Source of the DNA: Fodinicola acaciae
Lineage (GTDB): Bacteria; Actinomycetota; Actinomycetes; Mycobacteriales; HKI-0501
Length of the DNA stretch: 64,000 nt
Direction: 5' to 3'
NCBI RefSeq assembly: GCF_010993745.1
Contig: NZ_WOTN01000003.1
Span: 558,001-622,000, forward strand
In this document: positions 55,538 through 63,793 of the stretch, in pieces
Layout: every line of letters begins with the position of its first letter
Numbering within the stretch: the first letter of the stretch is position 1
Program-made: the position numbers and the translations under genes
The notes under the pieces: generated by a model
The model's input: the letters and a program-made list of their open reading frames with translations, nothing else
Database searches by the model: none
Told to the model about the DNA's origin: nothing

Positions 55538-56553
55538 CTAGACGAGTGATTCCTAATTAGTGGTCGTAGGCGGTCAGGGATCGTTTGATGGGTACGTTGA
55601 TGGCGCAGTTGTGCCAGATCGCGGCGGCGAGGGCGAGGAGTCGCTGGCTGATGCGTGCGTAGAGGCCTTCGGCGGTTCGAGCACCGTGTCGTTCCAGGGA
55701 GAGTTGGCCTTTGCCGGTGTCAAAGACGGACTCGATGAGCTGGCGGATGCCGCCGAGGTTGCCGAACCGGTGTTTTTCGTTTTTGCGGTCGGGACGGATG
55801 AAGGTGATGCTCAGGTCAGCGGTTTGGGTGCGGAAATCGGTGCCGGCGAAGCCTTTGTCGCCGATGAGCACGCATCGGTCGGGGAGCAGGTGCTGGTCAC
55901 GGGCGTGCCCGAGCAGTTCGATCGCGACCTCGCGTTCACCCAGTTTGGGGTTGGCCAGGCACCAGGCCCGATTGGCATGCCGTGCGCGGTCGTGACCAGG
56001 TAGAGCTTGACTGCCCAGTACCAGCGTGAGTGGCTGGCGCAGTAGCCGTATCCGGCGATCCCAGCCAGTGCGGACCGCTTGACGGTGCTGACCGAGCAGC
56101 CGCACGGGATCGGTGTGGCGTCGATGAACCGGTACTGATCCGATTCGGCGGACACTTGCCGCGCCAACTGGGCGATGACCTCGGCGATCACCGGCCCAGC
56201 CGCCGTGAGCCGCTTGGAGTACCCCGGCTGCTTGGGCAACCACGGGAACAAGTGACCCAACCGGCCGTAGCAAGCCCGCAACCAGTGATGTTGAGACGGA
56301 TAACCCAACAACACCTGCGCGACCGCCAGACACACCAACTCCGCATCGCTGAGCCGCTTGGGACGACCAGGCCGCCGCGCTGGCGAGCCCCCTCGTTGCG
56401 CGGATACCGGAACAACCTGGTCATCGACGAACACGTACAGTGCCGTCAGAAGGGTATCGAGGTCAGTCTTCACAAACCGGCATCGATACCCTTCGCCACG
56501 TCTACAGCCCAGCCACCACGCCGAGCATGATCAATTAGGAATCACTCGTCTAG
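55538..56553 (-). mobile_element. IS982-family insertion sequence
   Basis: Perfect 21-base inverted ends: CTAGACGAGTGATTCCTAAT(T) at 55538-55558 and its complement at 56533-56553. The outermost CTAG is itself a palindrome and could be a 4-base target duplication, giving an element of 55542-56549. Length about 1.0 kb is typical for IS982. Confidence 0.85.
55557..56473 (-). pseudogene. IS982-family transposase, one frameshift
   Basis: The first part starts MKTDLDTLLTALYVFVDDQV and keeps RFIDATPIPCGCSVSTVKRS (first Asp) and GIAGYGYCASHSRWYWAVKL. The frame shifts near 55985 after HGMPI and resumes with AWCLANPKLGEREVAIELLG, LIGDKGFAGTDF (second Asp) and RQLIESVFDTGKGQLSLERH (Glu), ending in LTAYDH. 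All catalytic residues remain, so it is a recent single-base loss or a site of ribosomal frameshifting. Confidence 0.85.
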
Positions 56554-56559
56554 TAGAGT

Positions 56560-57055
56560 GTCGTCGCTAAAATTTGAAAAGGTCGGTGTCGATCCGCAGA
56601 CGATCGCGAACGTGGCCAGGGCGTATGTCGAGCATGACGGTGATGTCGGGGCCACGATCCGGCGTAAGAGGCGGTCCACGCCGCCGGTCGAGCCGATCGT
56701 GACCGGTGAGGTCGAGGCCCGGCTGATCGCGCTGGGATGCTCGACGCCCCCGGAGGGCAGGTCGCGGTGGACGCTGCGACTGTTGGAAAAGCACATCGCG
56801 CTGATGCGGGACATGCCGAATCTGGATCACTCGACTATCGGGAAGGTTGTCAAAAAACGGCGTTTCGTCCTCACCTGAAGGAGTGCTGGACCATCCCCGC
56901 CGCGGCAACGGCGAGTTCGTCGCGCGAATGGAAGACGTCCTGGACGTCTACGTTCGCCCCTACGATCGGGCCGTTCCGGTGGTCTGCATGGACGAGAAGC
57001 CCTACCAACTCCTGGATCACGCCCGCGACCCGGTCCCGGCCGCCCCTTACCCAGA
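56560..57055 (+). pseudogene. IS630-family transposase remnant
   Basis: Fragment only. FEKVGVDPQTIANVARAYVE, PPEGRSRWTLRLLEKHIALM and DHSTIGKVVKK in one frame shift to FRPHLKECWTIP and then NGEFVARMEDVLDVYVRPYD, VVCMDEKPYQLLDHARDPVP. The DDE core beyond MDEKP is missing. The 5' side is cut near the IS982 right end. The following 57056-57238 shows no gene. Confidence 0.75.
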
Positions 57056-57238
57056 AAACTTGACAAGCAGCGTGTGCGCCCGCCGGGTGCGGCAGAGGCC
57101 ATTGACACTGTTGCGGCGCGGCTCAGGGCCGTCCGTGGCGCCGCGCACTCCGGCTCAGCGGCGATCCGCGCGACCGAGACATTCTCGCACCGCCACCGAA
57201 TACGCCTCTTCGGCCGCGCCCCCTGCGTCAGAAGCGCG

Positions 57239-58120
57239 CTATTTGGTGGAGCCCATCAGGAGGCCGGAGACGAAATGGCGCTGGAAGGCGAAAAACACGA
57301 TCGCGGTCGGGATCGCGGCGAGGATCGCGCCGGCGGCCACGACGTTCCAGTTGCTGACATAGCCACCCTGCAGGTTGAGCAGGGCGGCGGTGACCGGAAA
57401 CTTCGCCTGCGTACGCAGCACCGTGATCGACCAGATCAGGTCGTTGAAGATCCAGGTGGTGGCGAGCGCGCCGAGAGCGGCCAGCGACGGGCGGCAGAGC
57501 GGCAGGATGATCCGCCAGTACGTCTGCACCACGCCGGCGCCGTCGATCTTGGCGGCATCGGTGATCTCCAACGGAATCGACCGCATGAAGCCGTGCAGCA
57601 CGAACGTGTAGAAGCCGAGGCCGAAGCCGACGTGGATGGCGACCAAGCCGACCAGCGTGTCATAAATGCCGAGGCCTTCGCTGATCCGCGCGACCGGGAT
57701 GAGCAGGATCTGCGGCGGCAGCAGGTTTCCGGCCAGCATGGTCAGCAGGATCGCCCGGCGGAACGGAATGTGATAACGGCTCAGGGCAAACGCCGCCATC
57801 GACGCCAGCCACAGGCTCAGGATGACAGCCGGCACGGTCACCTCAGCGCTGGTCAGCAAGGCCAGACCGATGCCGCCCTCCCCCACCGCGGTGACGAAAC
57901 CGCCGAGACCAAAGGAATCCGGCAGTGCGGCCAGGCCACGCCGCGAGATGTCGTCGAACGACCGCACCGAAATCAGCACGACGAAGACCATCGGCGCGAC
58001 CCACAGCAGCGTCAGCGGCGTCATGATCGCGTGGAACAGCCAGCCACCTCGCCGCCGGCGCCGGGCCGGTGGGCGTACGGTCGCGGACACCGCCGGTTTT
58101 TCCAGCACTGGCGCGGCCAT
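57239..58120 (-). CDS. Carbohydrate ABC transporter permease (MalG-type)
   Basis: 293 residues, about six helices, start MAAPVLEKPAVSATVRPPAR. The EAA loop lies in LEITDAAKIDGAGVVQTYWR. The C terminus QRHFVSGLLMGSTK is typical of MalG/UgpE-type sugar permeases. Its ATG shares one base with the preceding stop (TGATG). Works with the next two genes; the ATPase is not encoded here and is probably a shared MsiK-like subunit. Confidence 0.92.
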   Translation of the reverse strand: MAAPVLEKPAVSATVRPPARRRRRGGWLFHAIMTPLTLLWVAPMVFVVLISVRSFDDISRRGLAALPDSFGLGGFVTAVGEGGIGLALLTSAEVTVPAVILSLWLASMAAFALSRYHIPFRRAILLTMLAGNLLPPQILLIPVARISEGLGIYDTLVGLVAIHVGFGLGFYTFVLHGFMRSIPLEITDAAKIDGAGVVQTYWRIILPLCRPSLAALGALATTWIFNDLIWSITVLRTQAKFPVTAALLNLQGGYVSNWNVVAAGAILAAIPTAIVFFAFQRHFVSGLLMGSTK

Positions 58121-59022
58121 CAGTCCTCCTGCCGGGTCGCGCGGACGAGGTAGGTGATGATGAACAGGATCGCCAGCGCGAAGATCACCACCGCGATCGC
58201 CGACGCATAACCGAGGTTGAGGAACGTGAAGCCCTGCTCGAACATGTAGGTGCTGAGCAGCTCCGACGAGTGGTACGGACCGCCGCCGGTCATGGCCCAC
58301 ACGATGTCAAAGGTACGCAGCGAATCGATCACCGTCACCGCGAAGACGACGGTGTTGACGCCGCGCAGCTGCGGCCACACGACATACCAGAATCGTTGCC
58401 ACGCCGTCGTTCCGTCGACGGCGGCGGCGTCGTCCAGCGACGGGTCGCAGCCTTTCAGGCCGGCCAGATAGAGCACCATGACATAGCCGACCTGTCGCCA
58501 GACGGCGGCGACGAGTACGGCGTACAGTGCCGTTTTCGGGTCGGCGAGCCACTGGTGTTGCCAGCTGGTCAGGCCGACCAGGCCGAGCGTGGCGTTGATC
58601 GTGCCGTCCGGCTGGTAGAGCACGCGCCAGAACAGTCCGGTCACCGCAAGGGAAAACACCATCGGCAGATAGATCGCGCTGCGATAGATGCCGACGCCGC
58701 GGCGCGGGCGGTTGAGTGCGACCGCGAGCGCCAGGCCGCCAGCCACCGACAGCGCGCCGAAGCCGATGGCCCAGATGACGTTGTTTCCGAGCGCCTGCCG
58801 GAAAACATCGTCGGCGAACAGATCGGTGAAGTTTTTCAGGCCGACCGACAGCGGCGCGCCCAGACCGTTCCACTTGGTCATCGACAGATAGAAACTGTTG
58901 ATGCCGGGCCAGAAAACCCAGCCGAGCTCGACCGCCGCCGGCACCAGCAGGAAAAGCCAGACCGGCCACGGCACGCGTCCGCGGACCGGCCTGCGTACGA
59001 CACGGCTGGCGGCCATCGTCAT
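58120..59022 (-). CDS. Carbohydrate ABC transporter permease (MalF-type)
   Basis: 300 residues, six predicted helices starting WPVWLFLLVPAAVELGWVFW. The EAA region is LDDAAAVDGTTAWQRFWYVV. ATG 59022 (MTMAASRVVRR) overlaps the binding-protein stop by four bases. Partner of the MalG-type permease; sugar unknown. Confidence 0.92.
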   Translation of the reverse strand: MTMAASRVVRRPVRGRVPWPVWLFLLVPAAVELGWVFWPGINSFYLSMTKWNGLGAPLSVGLKNFTDLFADDVFRQALGNNVIWAIGFGALSVAGGLALAVALNRPRRGVGIYRSAIYLPMVFSLAVTGLFWRVLYQPDGTINATLGLVGLTSWQHQWLADPKTALYAVLVAAVWRQVGYVMVLYLAGLKGCDPSLDDAAAVDGTTAWQRFWYVVWPQLRGVNTVVFAVTVIDSLRTFDIVWAMTGGGPYHSSELLSTYMFEQGFTFLNLGYASAIAVVIFALAILFIITYLVRATRQED

Positions 59023-60290
59023 GAAGACAACACCTTCTGCGCCGAGGCCTGCCACGCCGCGAGGATCGTCGAGACGTCCTTTGGTGAGTCGAGAAACTTC
59101 GTCAGCGCGGTGTCCGCGGTGGTCTGCAGCTCGTCGCTGGAGTCGCGGTTGAAGAACTGCGTGATCGCCTTGGCGCCGTTGAGCAGCTTGACGCCTTTCT
59201 GCACCAGCGGGGAGAAATCCGCCGTACTCACCTTCGACGAGGTCGGCAGGTTGGACGAGTTGGCCAGCTTGATGTATTGCTGCTGCGCGGCCGGCGAGGC
59301 CAGATACGTCATCAGATCCTTGGCGCCGGCCACGTTCCGCGACTTGGCGCTGGCGAAGAAGCCGTCGGTCGGCGCTTCCTCGGCCACGGGTACGGCCGGA
59401 TCGACGATCGGCACCTGGAAGAAGTCGATGTCGTCGAGGACGTCCTTCGGCACCGACTGCGTGACGAACGCGCCGATCAGATACATCCCGGCCGAGCCGT
59501 TGACCAGCGGCGTCACCGCGTCCTGCCAGGAGTACGAGCGACCTTTCCGGTCGAAGAACGGCACGATCTGCTTGTAGTAGTCCATCACCTTGCGCACTTC
59601 GGGGCCGTCGAAGGAATGTTTGCCGGCCAGCAGGTCACGGTGGAAGGTCGCGCCGTTGATCCGCAGGTTGAGATAGTCGAACCAGCCGGAGGCGACCCAC
59701 GCCGTGGAGCCGGTCCCCATCGTCAGCGGGTTGACGCCTTTGCCTTTCAACGTGTTGCACAGCGCCAAAAACCCCGGCCAGTCGGTCGCCGGCCGTACGC
59801 CCCACTTCGCAAACATCGACTTCCGGTAGAACACGCCCCACCAGTAGTAGCTGGTCGGTACGAAAATCTGCTTGCCGTCGGCCGCCGTCGACAGCTCGCG
59901 CAACGCCGGCGAGAAGCCGGCGCATGGCCCGTTTCCCTTCCACAGGTCGGAAACGTCGAGCAGGAAGCCTTTTTTGGCGTAGTCACGGGCAACCGAGCCG
60001 GCATACCAGGTGAGTACGTCCGGCGGGTTGGCCGAGTTGAGATAGGTCGGCAGCTGAGCGCGGAAGGACTCGATCGCGATGGTGTTCAGCGTGACCTTGG
60101 TTTTCGTATAGCCCTCAACGACTTTCGTCAGCGCGGCCTTCGGCGCCGCGTCCGACAGCGACGACTGCAGGGTCAGCGTGTCGGTGCCACCGCCACCGCC
60201 GGTCGGTGTGGTCGCACAGCCACCGAGTGCTGCCGCCGCACCGAGTCCGCCGAGACCGGCCAGAAATCCGCGCCGACTGATGTCGTTCAT
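59019..60290 (-). CDS. Sugar ABC transporter substrate-binding lipoprotein
   Basis: 423 residues. Tat-type signal ISRRGFLAGLGGL with lipobox LGGC (Cys25), then a Gly-rich spacer. The mature part (VLTWYAGSVARDYAKKGFLL, YYWWGVFYRKSMFAKWGVRP, AGMYLIGAFVTQSV) fits the family 1 sugar-binding proteins. First gene of a three-gene importer operon, divergent from the GntR regulator. Confidence 0.92.
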   Translation of the reverse strand: MNDISRRGFLAGLGGLGAAAALGGCATTPTGGGGGTDTLTLQSSLSDAAPKAALTKVVEGYTKTKVTLNTIAIESFRAQLPTYLNSANPPDVLTWYAGSVARDYAKKGFLLDVSDLWKGNGPCAGFSPALRELSTAADGKQIFVPTSYYWWGVFYRKSMFAKWGVRPATDWPGFLALCNTLKGKGVNPLTMGTGSTAWVASGWFDYLNLRINGATFHRDLLAGKHSFDGPEVRKVMDYYKQIVPFFDRKGRSYSWQDAVTPLVNGSAGMYLIGAFVTQSVPKDVLDDIDFFQVPIVDPAVPVAEEAPTDGFFASAKSRNVAGAKDLMTYLASPAAQQQYIKLANSSNLPTSSKVSTADFSPLVQKGVKLLNGAKAITQFFNRDSSDELQTTADTALTKFLDSPKDVSTILAAWQASAQKVLSS

Positions 60291-60358
60291 CTGAAGAGAA
60301 CCTCCCGGCTCGGGAACTCGTGTTCCGGCAAGGTTGCCGGCCCGGAGAACCAGCTGTC

Positions 60359-60368
60359 AAGATATCTT
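60359..60368. promoter_or_regulatory. AAGATATCTT palindrome between divergent transporter and GntR genes
   Basis: A perfect 10-base palindrome in an AT-rich stretch of the 117-base divergent promoter region, 40 bases before the GntR start. GntR/FCD proteins bind short palindromes of this kind, so it is a candidate operator for the transporter and for autoregulation. Confidence 0.4.
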
Positions 60369-60407
60369 CGTAATTAATGGTTACAGCTAGCGGGAGGAAC
60401 GGCCGGA

Positions 60408-61100
60408 ATGGGACGATCCGTACGACGTGGCATCCACGGCCAGACCGTGGAGACCATGGCGCGGCGCATCCTGTCCGGCCAGCTCCCGGAAGGCGCGACG
60501 CTGGACATCGCGGCGCTGCAGGCCGAACTCGACGTGAGCCTCACGGTCATCCGCGAGGCGTTGCGCGTACTGGCCGCGAAAGGCATGGTCGACGCGCGGC
60601 CAAAGCGCGGCACGTACGTCCGGCCGCGCGCCGACTGGAGCCTGCTCGACGGCGACCTGTTGCGCTGGCGCTTCGGTCCGCGGCCGCAACCCGGCCTCTT
60701 CCAGGACCTGCACGACCTACGCGAGATCGTCGAGCCAGGAGCCGCGAAGCTGGCCGCACTCCGGCGTACGGACGCGGATCTGCGGGCGCTGGAGGAAAAA
60801 CTCGGTCAGATGGCGGCGGCCACCGACCCGGCCGGCGCGGTCGAGGCCGACCTCGCCTTCCATCGCGCGCTTCTCGCGGCGACGCACAACGAGCTGCTCG
60901 TACGCCTGGAGGTCGTGATCGAGACCGGACTGGCCGAGCGCGACCGGATCGTGCACGGCGCGCTCGTCGACGACCCGGTCCCCAGCCATCGCGCGGTCGT
61001 CGACGCCATCAGGGCCGCCGACCCGGAGGCCGCCGCTGGTGCGGTGCTGCGCCTGCTGGTCAAAGCCGCCGAGGACGTGACCCGCGCACAGTCCGCCTAG
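60408..61100 (+). CDS. GntR-family (FadR/FCD) transcriptional regulator
   Basis: 230 residues. The winged helix is VETMARRILSGQLPEGATLD, AELDVSLTVIREALRVLAAK, GMVDARPKRGTYV; the FCD ligand domain is LHDLREIVEPGAAKLAAL, DLAFHRALLAATHNELLV, SHRAVVDAI, whose His/Asp residues usually hold a metal and an organic acid or sugar acid. Divergent from the sugar importer and likely its regulator. Confidence 0.88.
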   Translation: MGRSVRRGIHGQTVETMARRILSGQLPEGATLDIAALQAELDVSLTVIREALRVLAAKGMVDARPKRGTYVRPRADWSLLDGDLLRWRFGPRPQPGLFQDLHDLREIVEPGAAKLAALRRTDADLRALEEKLGQMAAATDPAGAVEADLAFHRALLAATHNELLVRLEVVIETGLAERDRIVHGALVDDPVPSHRAVVDAIRAADPEAAAGAVLRLLVKAAEDVTRAQSA

Positions 61101-61121
61101 GGCCTAGCCATTTTTCGGAAA

Positions 61122-62129
61122 CTAGACGGCGAAGGTGGTGCGGCGCTCGGAGCGGCGGTGGCGGCCTTTCGGCGCGGCCTTGCGGGACAGGTAGACGTTC
61201 GTGCCGAACAGGCCCATCGTGACGATGACCAGCGCGAACCCGGCGGCGACCAGGATCAGGCCCCAACGCGTCCAGTCCCTGGTGTCGTACGCGGCGGCCC
61301 GGTTGTCCGGCAGCTTGCCGCCGATGCCGGTGCCGCCAGGGGTGGCCGTGCCGGCGTTGCCGGCGTCGACCGCACCGGGGGCGCCGGGATAGCCGCCGCC
61401 GGGGTAGGACGGCAGCGTCGGCTGGCCGGTCGGCGTCTGGTACGACGGCTGTGTGTAGTCGGTGCCGGGGTTGGATCCGCTGCCGGGCGCGCCGGTCGTG
61501 CTGCCGGTGGTCGGTGTGTGCGACGGAGTCGGCGACTTGCTCGGCGTCTTGGACGGCGTCGGCGTCACCGTGGAACCGGGAGGACAGATCGTCTCGATCT
61601 TCGGCATGATCGCCGGCGTCTGCTGCGCGCCACCGTCGGCGATGTACTTCCACCCCACGACAGTGGCGTTGCCGATTTTCAGGTCCTGGCTGACTGTCTT
61701 GTCCTGCTGGACCCAGGAACCCTTGCCGTCCGAGGTCGCGAAGGCCCAGTAGCCGGCGTTGGCCGGCGGGGGGCTCTGGCAGCCGCCGGAGGGATAGTTG
61801 TCGATGAAGCAGGCCCGGCCGTCCGCGCCGAACTTCGCGTCCTTGTACGCGGCGACCAGCGCGTCCTTGGCGGTCATGCCGCTCCCCCAGCCGACGCACC
61901 TGAACTCGACCGCCTTGCCGGGGATGCCGTTGTCGACGACGACGCCGACGTGGTTGGGGTTGGCCGGCGCCGCGTACGCGCAGCCGGAGGCGAAGCCGAA
62001 GCTGGCCAGCGGTGTCCACGGTCCGACGATCAGCAGCGCGGCGGCGATCAGCGCCACCAGCGCGGCCGGAGACCACCACACACGGCGCGTACGCGACTGC
62101 TCCGGCAGTGTTGGGCCGGCGTCGGCCAT
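61122..62129 (-). CDS. Unrecognised surface protein with N- and C-terminal membrane helices
   Basis: 335 residues. Helix one (SPAALVALIAAALLIVGPWT) is close to the N terminus. An extracellular, beta-type domain with several cysteines follows (GCAYAAP, FRCVGWGSGMTAKDALVAAY, ACFIDNYPSGGCQSPPP, GYWAFATSDGKGSWV, about 55-160). A Thr/Pro/Ser/Gly linker (165-275) and a C-terminal helix (WGLILVAAGFALVIVTMGLF) with a basic tail complete it. The cysteine domain faintly recalls DUF4430/transcobalamin-like domains, but I would not assign a ligand. ATG 62129 has GGGAGGG upstream. Confidence 0.72.
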   Translation of the reverse strand: MADAGPTLPEQSRTRRVWWSPAALVALIAAALLIVGPWTPLASFGFASGCAYAAPANPNHVGVVVDNGIPGKAVEFRCVGWGSGMTAKDALVAAYKDAKFGADGRACFIDNYPSGGCQSPPPANAGYWAFATSDGKGSWVQQDKTVSQDLKIGNATVVGWKYIADGGAQQTPAIMPKIETICPPGSTVTPTPSKTPSKSPTPSHTPTTGSTTGAPGSGSNPGTDYTQPSYQTPTGQPTLPSYPGGGYPGAPGAVDAGNAGTATPGGTGIGGKLPDNRAAAYDTRDWTRWGLILVAAGFALVIVTMGLFGTNVYLSRKAAPKGRHRRSERRTTFAV

Positions 62130-62299
62130 GGCGTGGACCCTCCCTCGGGCTGCGGACAACATCTCCTCGTGAGGCGCCATTATCTACGAGAGGCCGCCAG
62201 CTCCGGTAGGAAAGTTGCGACTCGATTCGGCTTTATCTATACAAAATTAAGACGTCGGCCCGATCGTGCACCGGATAAATATGCTTTTGTCCGGACGTT

Positions 62300-62938
62300 T
62301 TAGTTTTGCGCGACAAATGCGTCTCGGGCGCCTTTCATGTGGTCGGTCATCTCCTGGCGAGCCTGCTCCGGGTCGCCGGTACGGATCGCGTCGAGCAGCC
62401 GGCGGTGCACGTCCAGCAGCGCCGTCGGGCCGGGATAGGTCGACTGCAGCTGCGCGAGGCAGAGCTGCATCTCCTCATGTACGCCGGCGTACGCGCGGCT
62501 CAACCGCGGACTGCCGACCGCGTCGACCAGTCCGACGTGAAAGTCGGTGTGCGCCTCCACGCGGTCGGCCCAGCTCGCCTCCGGCCCCATCGCCGCGAGC
62601 CCGGAGAGCAGCCGGTCTGCGTCCGCCCGCGAAAGCCCGCGGCGCGCGAGCGTGGTCACCACGTGCAGCTCGAGCGGTTCGCGCATGAAGAACAGGTCAT
62701 CGACGTCCTCGACGGTCAGCACCGGCACACGTGCCGACTTGCCGTGCTCACGTATGAGCAGGCCGCGCGCCACCAGCGACTGCAGCGCGGCACGCACGGT
62801 CGGCCGCGCGACCCGGTATTTGTCCGCCAGCGCCAGCTCCGGGATCGGTTCGCCGGGCCGCAGCTCGCCGCCGAGGATGCGCTCGCGCAGCTCGGCGACC
62901 AACGCGTCGGTCGTACTCGTGATCCGCAGGACGCTCAC
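62300..62938 (-). CDS. GntR-family (FadR/FCD) transcriptional regulator
   Basis: 212 residues. Winged helix ALVAELRERILGGELRPGEP, LADKYRVARPTVRAALQSLV; FCD domain EAHTDFHVGLVDAVGSPRLS and LLDVHRRLLDAIRTGDPEQA. GTG 62938 overlaps the HAD gene stop (GTGA), so the two are co-translated. It probably regulates its own operon through the site at 63652. Confidence 0.87.
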   Translation of the reverse strand: MSVLRITSTTDALVAELRERILGGELRPGEPIPELALADKYRVARPTVRAALQSLVARGLLIREHGKSARVPVLTVEDVDDLFFMREPLELHVVTTLARRGLSRADADRLLSGLAAMGPEASWADRVEAHTDFHVGLVDAVGSPRLSRAYAGVHEEMQLCLAQLQSTYPGPTALLDVHRRLLDAIRTGDPEQARQEMTDHMKGARDAFVAQN

Positions 62939-63627
62939 TCCGGGATCGGCCTTCCGTCGGCCAGGCCGGCCAGCGGCCACAGGTCGCGCCACACGTGGTC
63001 GGCCGCGACGCCGGCCCGCTGCGGCTCGTTGTGCCGGTTGACCCAGGCGGTCGTCAAGCCGGCGCGCTTGGCCGGCGCGTTGTCATATTTGAAGCCAAAA
63101 GCGACGTGGATGATCCGGTCCGCCGGCACCCCGATCTCGGCCAGCGCGTACGCGAAGAAGGCGTCGTCCGGCTTGTAGGTCCGGGTGTCCTCCGCGGTGA
63201 TCACGAAGTCGAACGCTACCCGGTGGTGGCGGATGCTGTGCGAGATGATGTCGCGGTCGGTGTTGGACAGGATCGCCAGCTTCATGCCGGCCGCCTTGGC
63301 CCTGGTCAGCGCGGGGTTGGTGTCGAGAAACGACGACCACGAGCGCATCGCGTCGGCCAGGTCGCGGCCAAGCCGGTCGTCGTACGGCCAGCCGTGCCGG
63401 TCGCAGAAGGTCGCAAGGCTCTCCGCCAGCACCTGCTTGTAGCTGCGATAACTGCCGCCGATGAGGTCATACTGGATCGCCTCGAACTCCTGCTGCAGCT
63501 CGCTGCCCGGCACCAGCAGCCGGTCGCCGTTGCGCAGCGCGAGCCGATAGAGGAACTGCGCGATGCCTCCTTCCCAGTCGGTCAGCGTCCCGTAGTTGTC
63601 GAACGTCGCCACCTCGTACGGCGCCAT
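62935..63627 (-). CDS. HAD-superfamily hydrolase, haloacid dehalogenase type II-like
   Basis: 230 residues. The nucleophile Asp10 is in FDNYGTLTDWEG, motif II is AILSNTDRD, the Lys is in RTYKPDDAFFAYAL and motif IV is HVAFGFKYDNAPAKRAGL. It matches type II haloacid dehalogenases and phosphonoacetaldehyde-like hydrolases; the natural substrate is uncertain. AGGAGGAG precedes ATG 63627. First gene of a two-gene operon with a GntR regulator. Confidence 0.87.
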   Translation of the reverse strand: MAPYEVATFDNYGTLTDWEGGIAQFLYRLALRNGDRLLVPGSELQQEFEAIQYDLIGGSYRSYKQVLAESLATFCDRHGWPYDDRLGRDLADAMRSWSSFLDTNPALTRAKAAGMKLAILSNTDRDIISHSIRHHRVAFDFVITAEDTRTYKPDDAFFAYALAEIGVPADRIIHVAFGFKYDNAPAKRAGLTTAWVNRHNEPQRAGVAADHVWRDLWPLAGLADGRPIPE

Positions 63628-63651
63628 AGCTCCTCCTGTCTGTTTGCCACT

Positions 63652-63662
63652 CTGTCTGACAA
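63652..63662. promoter_or_regulatory. FadR-type operator candidate
   Basis: CTGTCTGACAA contains the palindrome TGTC-T-GACA and fits the FadR-subfamily consensus TNGTNNNACNA at all but one end base. It lies 25 bases upstream of the HAD-GntR operon start, suggesting autoregulation. Confidence 0.5.
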
Positions 63663-63793
63663 TATGACACGCTCTTCGATCGCGGCAACCGGTCGGCAGC
63701 CTCCGCATCAGTCATGGGGGTGGAGATAAGTGCAGGTCAAGTCGGCAACCAACGCCAGTGACGGTGGCCGTACGGTCGGCGAGGCTCAGCCGT

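Noticed and set aside
62130-62299. Cobalamin or other riboswitch before the unknown surface protein
   Set aside because: No conserved B12-box or paired core could be found in the 170-base gap.
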